Origin: Bacteroides ndongoniae
GTDB lineage: Bacteria > Bacteroidota > Bacteroidia > Bacteroidales > Bacteroidaceae
Assembly (NCBI RefSeq): GCF_900108345.1
Contig: NZ_FNVV01000014.1
Coordinates: 806,001 to 870,000, forward strand
DNA: 64,000 nt
Direction: 5' to 3'
The notes below the pieces were generated by a model. The model did not search any database, had not been told where the DNA came from, and saw nothing but the letters and a program-made list of their open reading frames with translations. Below, piece after piece: positions 61,872-64,000 of the stretch. Both the position numbers and the translations under genes were made by a program. Position 1 is the first letter of the stretch. The number at the start of each line of letters is the position of its first letter.

Positions 61872-61879
61872 TACTTTTG
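61872..61879 (+). promoter_or_regulatory. -7 box giving a leaderless AlbA_2 transcript
   Basis: TACTTTTG matches TAnnTTTG and ends 5 bp before the ATG at 61885. The mRNA should start at or next to the start codon. Confidence 0.65.
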
Positions 61880-61884
61880 CAGCC

Positions 61885-62532
61885 ATGAAAACGTTTACTG
61901 ATACAGAATATATACACGCCTTGATAGCCGAAGGCGAACATCAGCAACAGGACTTCAAGTTCGAAATATCCGATGCGCGCAAGATAGCCAAAACCCTTTC
62001 GGCATTTGCCAACACCGACGGCGGACGGCTGCTGATCGGCGTGAAAGACAACGGAAAAATAGCCGGCGTACGCTCGGACGAAGAGCAATATATGATAGAG
62101 GCCGCCGCACAGCTGTATTGCTCGCCGCAAGTGGACTATCGCATGCACACCTACCTGGCCGAAGGACGGAGTGTCCTCGTGGTCGAAGTAGAAGAAAGCC
62201 GGCAGAAACCCGTCTACGCCCGCGACGAATCGGGCAAGAACCTGGCCTATCTGCGCATCAAGGACGAAAACATACTGGCCACGCCCGTACACCTGCGCGT
62301 GTGGCAGCAAAGCGGCAATCCGCAAGGCGAACTCATCGAGTACACCCAGCGCGAACAGCTGCTGCTCGACCTGTTGCGCGAGAACGAGCTTCTGTCGCTG
62401 AACCGCTACTGCCGCATGGCCCGCCTCTCGCGCCACGCCGCCGAGCATCTGCTGGCCAAGTTCATCCGCTACGGCATTGTAGAGACCGTGTTCGAAGGGC
62501 ACAAGTTCCACTTCCGCCTGAAGCTGAGCTGA
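61885..62532 (+). CDS. AlbA_2/Schlafen-type putative nucleic-acid-binding protein
   Basis: 215 aa. The N-terminal ~130 residues form an AlbA_2 (divergent AAA_4, Schlafen-like) domain: QQDFKFEISDARKIAKTLSAFANTDGGRLLIGVKDNGKIAG (about 21-61). The C-terminal region (REQLLLDLLRENELLSLNRYCRMARLSRHAAEHLLAKFIRYGIVE) looks like a winged helix. It may be a transcription regulator or RNA-related protein. No neighbouring target is evident. Confidence 0.85.
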   Translation: MKTFTDTEYIHALIAEGEHQQQDFKFEISDARKIAKTLSAFANTDGGRLLIGVKDNGKIAGVRSDEEQYMIEAAAQLYCSPQVDYRMHTYLAEGRSVLVVEVEESRQKPVYARDESGKNLAYLRIKDENILATPVHLRVWQQSGNPQGELIEYTQREQLLLDLLRENELLSLNRYCRMARLSRHAAEHLLAKFIRYGIVETVFEGHKFHFRLKLS

Positions 62533-62662
62533 GGTAAGGTTCTCTCCTCCCTCCCCCCTGATTGCCGACCGGCTGGAGGCATAGAAGACGATCTGGAATG
62601 CTGGCCGAAGAAAAATTAAGAAATAAGCCATGCACAATATTGGTGTAAACCGACTTATTTCG

Positions 62663-62670
62663 TACTTTTG
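62663..62670 (+). promoter_or_regulatory. -7 box of the 209-aa hypothetical gene
   Basis: TACTTTTG matches TAnnTTTG, 33 bp before the ATG. Confidence 0.6.
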
Positions 62671-62702
62671 TAGCACAATTTCAATACTATTCATCAAACG
62701 AT

Positions 62703-63332
62703 ATGGGAATATTTACCAACTTATTCAAAAAAAATACTGAAGAGAATTCTTCAAAAAACGTAGAAGACTTCGTGTCGCTGACCCGCGTATATTTTCAGTC
62801 GGTCATCGCTGCCAACCTGGGCATCACCAACATACGCTTTGTGCCCGACGTGGCCAACTTTAAGCGCCTGTTCAAGATCCCTACCCAGGGCGGACGGCTG
62901 GGACAAGCCGAAAAAACAGCTTCGAAGAAGATGCTGATGCAAGACTACGGCCTGAGCGAAAACTTCTTCAAGGAAATCGACTCATCCGTCAAGAAGCACT
63001 GCCGTACGCAGAACGACGTACAGTCCTACCTCTTTATGTATCAGGGATTTTCGAACGACCTGATGATGCTGATGGGCAACCTGATGCAATGGAAATTCCG
63101 CATGCCCTCCATCTTCAAAGGAGCCCTGCGCACCATGACCGAGAAGACCGTACACGAAGTATGCACCAAAACCGTGTGGAAGAAAGACGACGTGCACAAG
63201 ACAGCCGCATCCGTACGCCAATACAAAGAACGCCTGGGCTACTCCGAACAATGGATGACAGAATACGTCTACAACATCGTGATGCTGGCCAAGAAAGAAG
63301 CTGGAAAGAAGAAGGAAGAGACTGAGAAATGA
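62703..63332 (+). CDS. Conserved-looking hypothetical protein, 209 aa
   Basis: Soluble protein without signal or membrane segment. It opens MGIFTNLFKKNTEENSSK and has a helical, lysine-rich C-terminus (EAGKKKEETEK). A middle hydrophobic helix (FSNDLMMLMGNLMQW) is the only other landmark. I recognise no family. The codon use looks like that of the neighbours, and it has its own promoter box and is followed after 20 bp by the glycosylase-fold gene. Confidence 0.8.
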   Translation: MGIFTNLFKKNTEENSSKNVEDFVSLTRVYFQSVIAANLGITNIRFVPDVANFKRLFKIPTQGGRLGQAEKTASKKMLMQDYGLSENFFKEIDSSVKKHCRTQNDVQSYLFMYQGFSNDLMMLMGNLMQWKFRMPSIFKGALRTMTEKTVHEVCTKTVWKKDDVHKTAASVRQYKERLGYSEQWMTEYVYNIVMLAKKEAGKKKEETEK

Positions 63333-63352
63333 GTTGACTAAACAAAAGGCCA

Positions 63353-63928
63353 ATGAACATAGAGCAACATCCCCTGGAACCTTTCCTGCCCGAAAACGCC
63401 CAAGTGCTGATGCTGGGAAGCTTTCCGCCGCAACGTAAGCGGTGGTCGATGGAGTTCTATTACCCCAACTGGAACAACGATATGTGGCGAATCACAGGCC
63501 TCATCTTCTTCGGCGATAAGGAGCACTTCGTAGATAAGCAACAGAAACGCTTCGACCGCGAACGCCTCGTCAGCTTCCTGCGCCAGAAGGGGATTGCCCT
63601 GTTCGACACCGCAACCGCCGTACGCCGCCTGCAAGACAATGCGTCGGACAAGTACCTCGAAGTAGTGCAGCCCACCGACGTTTCTGCTCTGCTCCGCCGT
63701 CTGCCAGTGTGCCGCGCCGTCGTCACCACAGGCGAAAAAGCTACCGATACCCTCTGTACACTGTTCGGCATCGAAGCCCCCAGGGTAGGCGACTTCGGCG
63801 AGTTCGTCTTCGACGGACGCCCCATGCGTCTGTATCGGATGCCCTCATCCTCGCGAGCCTATCCGCTGGCGCTGGAAAAAAAAGCGGCCGTCTATCGCCT
63901 TATGTATCAGGACTTGCAGATGCTTTGA
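63353..63928 (+). CDS. Uracil-DNA glycosylase-fold protein (Mug-like)
   Basis: 191-aa member of the UDG superfamily, enzymes that excise uracil or mispaired bases. Motif 1-like LGSFPP (21-26) and motif 2-like MPSSSRAYP (163-171) are present; YYPNWNNDMWRITGLIF fits the family pattern of small single-domain glycosylases. The usual catalytic Asn/Asp of motif 1 (GxNP/GxDP) is replaced here by SFPP, so activity is uncertain. It follows the 209-aa protein by 20 bp. Confidence 0.85.
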   Translation: MNIEQHPLEPFLPENAQVLMLGSFPPQRKRWSMEFYYPNWNNDMWRITGLIFFGDKEHFVDKQQKRFDRERLVSFLRQKGIALFDTATAVRRLQDNASDKYLEVVQPTDVSALLRRLPVCRAVVTTGEKATDTLCTLFGIEAPRVGDFGEFVFDGRPMRLYRMPSSSRAYPLALEKKAAVYRLMYQDLQML

Positions 63929-63951
63929 CAAACTTTTATTTGTCGAAGTGC

Positions 63952-63981
63952 TTGCATATTCAAAACTTTCCATTACCTTTG
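63952..63981 (+). promoter_or_regulatory. Promoter of a gene beyond the right edge
   Basis: TTG (63952-63954), 19-bp spacer, -7 TACCTTTG (63974-63981). The transcript would begin near 63988 and leave the window. Confidence 0.7.
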
Positions 63982-64000
63982 CAGCCGCAAACACGGGAAT

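Overview
The window is chromosomal DNA from a member of the Bacteroidales, most likely Bacteroides or Phocaeicola. The evidence is the many promoters of the form TTTG - 19/20 bp - TAnnTTTG, mostly weak Shine-Dalgarno sequences, a TonB-dependent receptor with a CarboxypepD_reg-like N-terminal domain, lipoproteins of Bacteroidetes type, a Lys-type phosphoglycerate dehydrogenase, and a GT3/GT35/GH13 glycogen set. No phage, transposase, integrase, rRNA or CRISPR array is visible.

Layout. 1-4.2 kb: RND efflux permease (cut by the window edge) with its lipoprotein adaptor. 5.2-15.6 kb: mostly single-gene units: periplasmic C1 aminopeptidase, BamA/TamA-like outer-membrane protein, carboxyltransferase with a biotinyl-like tail, M16 peptidase, TRIC channel, divergent UDP-GlcNAc 2-epimerase. 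15.9-25.3 kb: split LysO lysine exporter with a long leader and a small ORF, MATE pump plus glycerate kinase, serine operon (serC, serA, small membrane protein, DUF1015), DbpA-like helicase. 25.4-29.1 kb: an AT-richer accessory islet bounded by inverted copies of one repeat. It holds a Fic protein under a 39-bp palindrome, a two-gene unit under a perfect 19-bp inverted repeat, an orphan protein and a gene remnant. 29.1-32.7 kb: DUF3737-MalY-MATE operon. 33.1-39.6 kb: TonB receptor, duplicated-domain lipoprotein and non-specific nuclease lipoprotein, probably one nucleic-acid scavenging operon. 40-42.5 kb: TPR protein, Hsp20, AlaX-type editing protein, tRNA-Arg. 42.8-50.5 kb: glycogen metabolism (GlgB, two small passengers, GT35 phosphorylase, GT3 synthase). 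50.6-64 kb: housekeeping and repair genes: arginase-fold protein, zinc dehydrogenase, DUF1847, RluA-type enzyme, YgbA-like, MaoC, YjbQ, SDR, lytic transglycosylase, the TIGR03915/radical-SAM pair, a 57-residue histone-like protein, an AlbA_2 protein, and a uracil-DNA-glycosylase-fold protein.

The most unusual content is between genes. Several families of short degenerate arrays keep a strict 7- or 8-bp period although their sequences differ. There are also hairpin repeat families, a MITE-like element, and a ~160-bp repeat shared by two distant loci. Strong inverted repeats sit over the promoters of the Fic gene and the DUF5053-type pair. These look autoregulated and are the best candidates for an undescribed small system.
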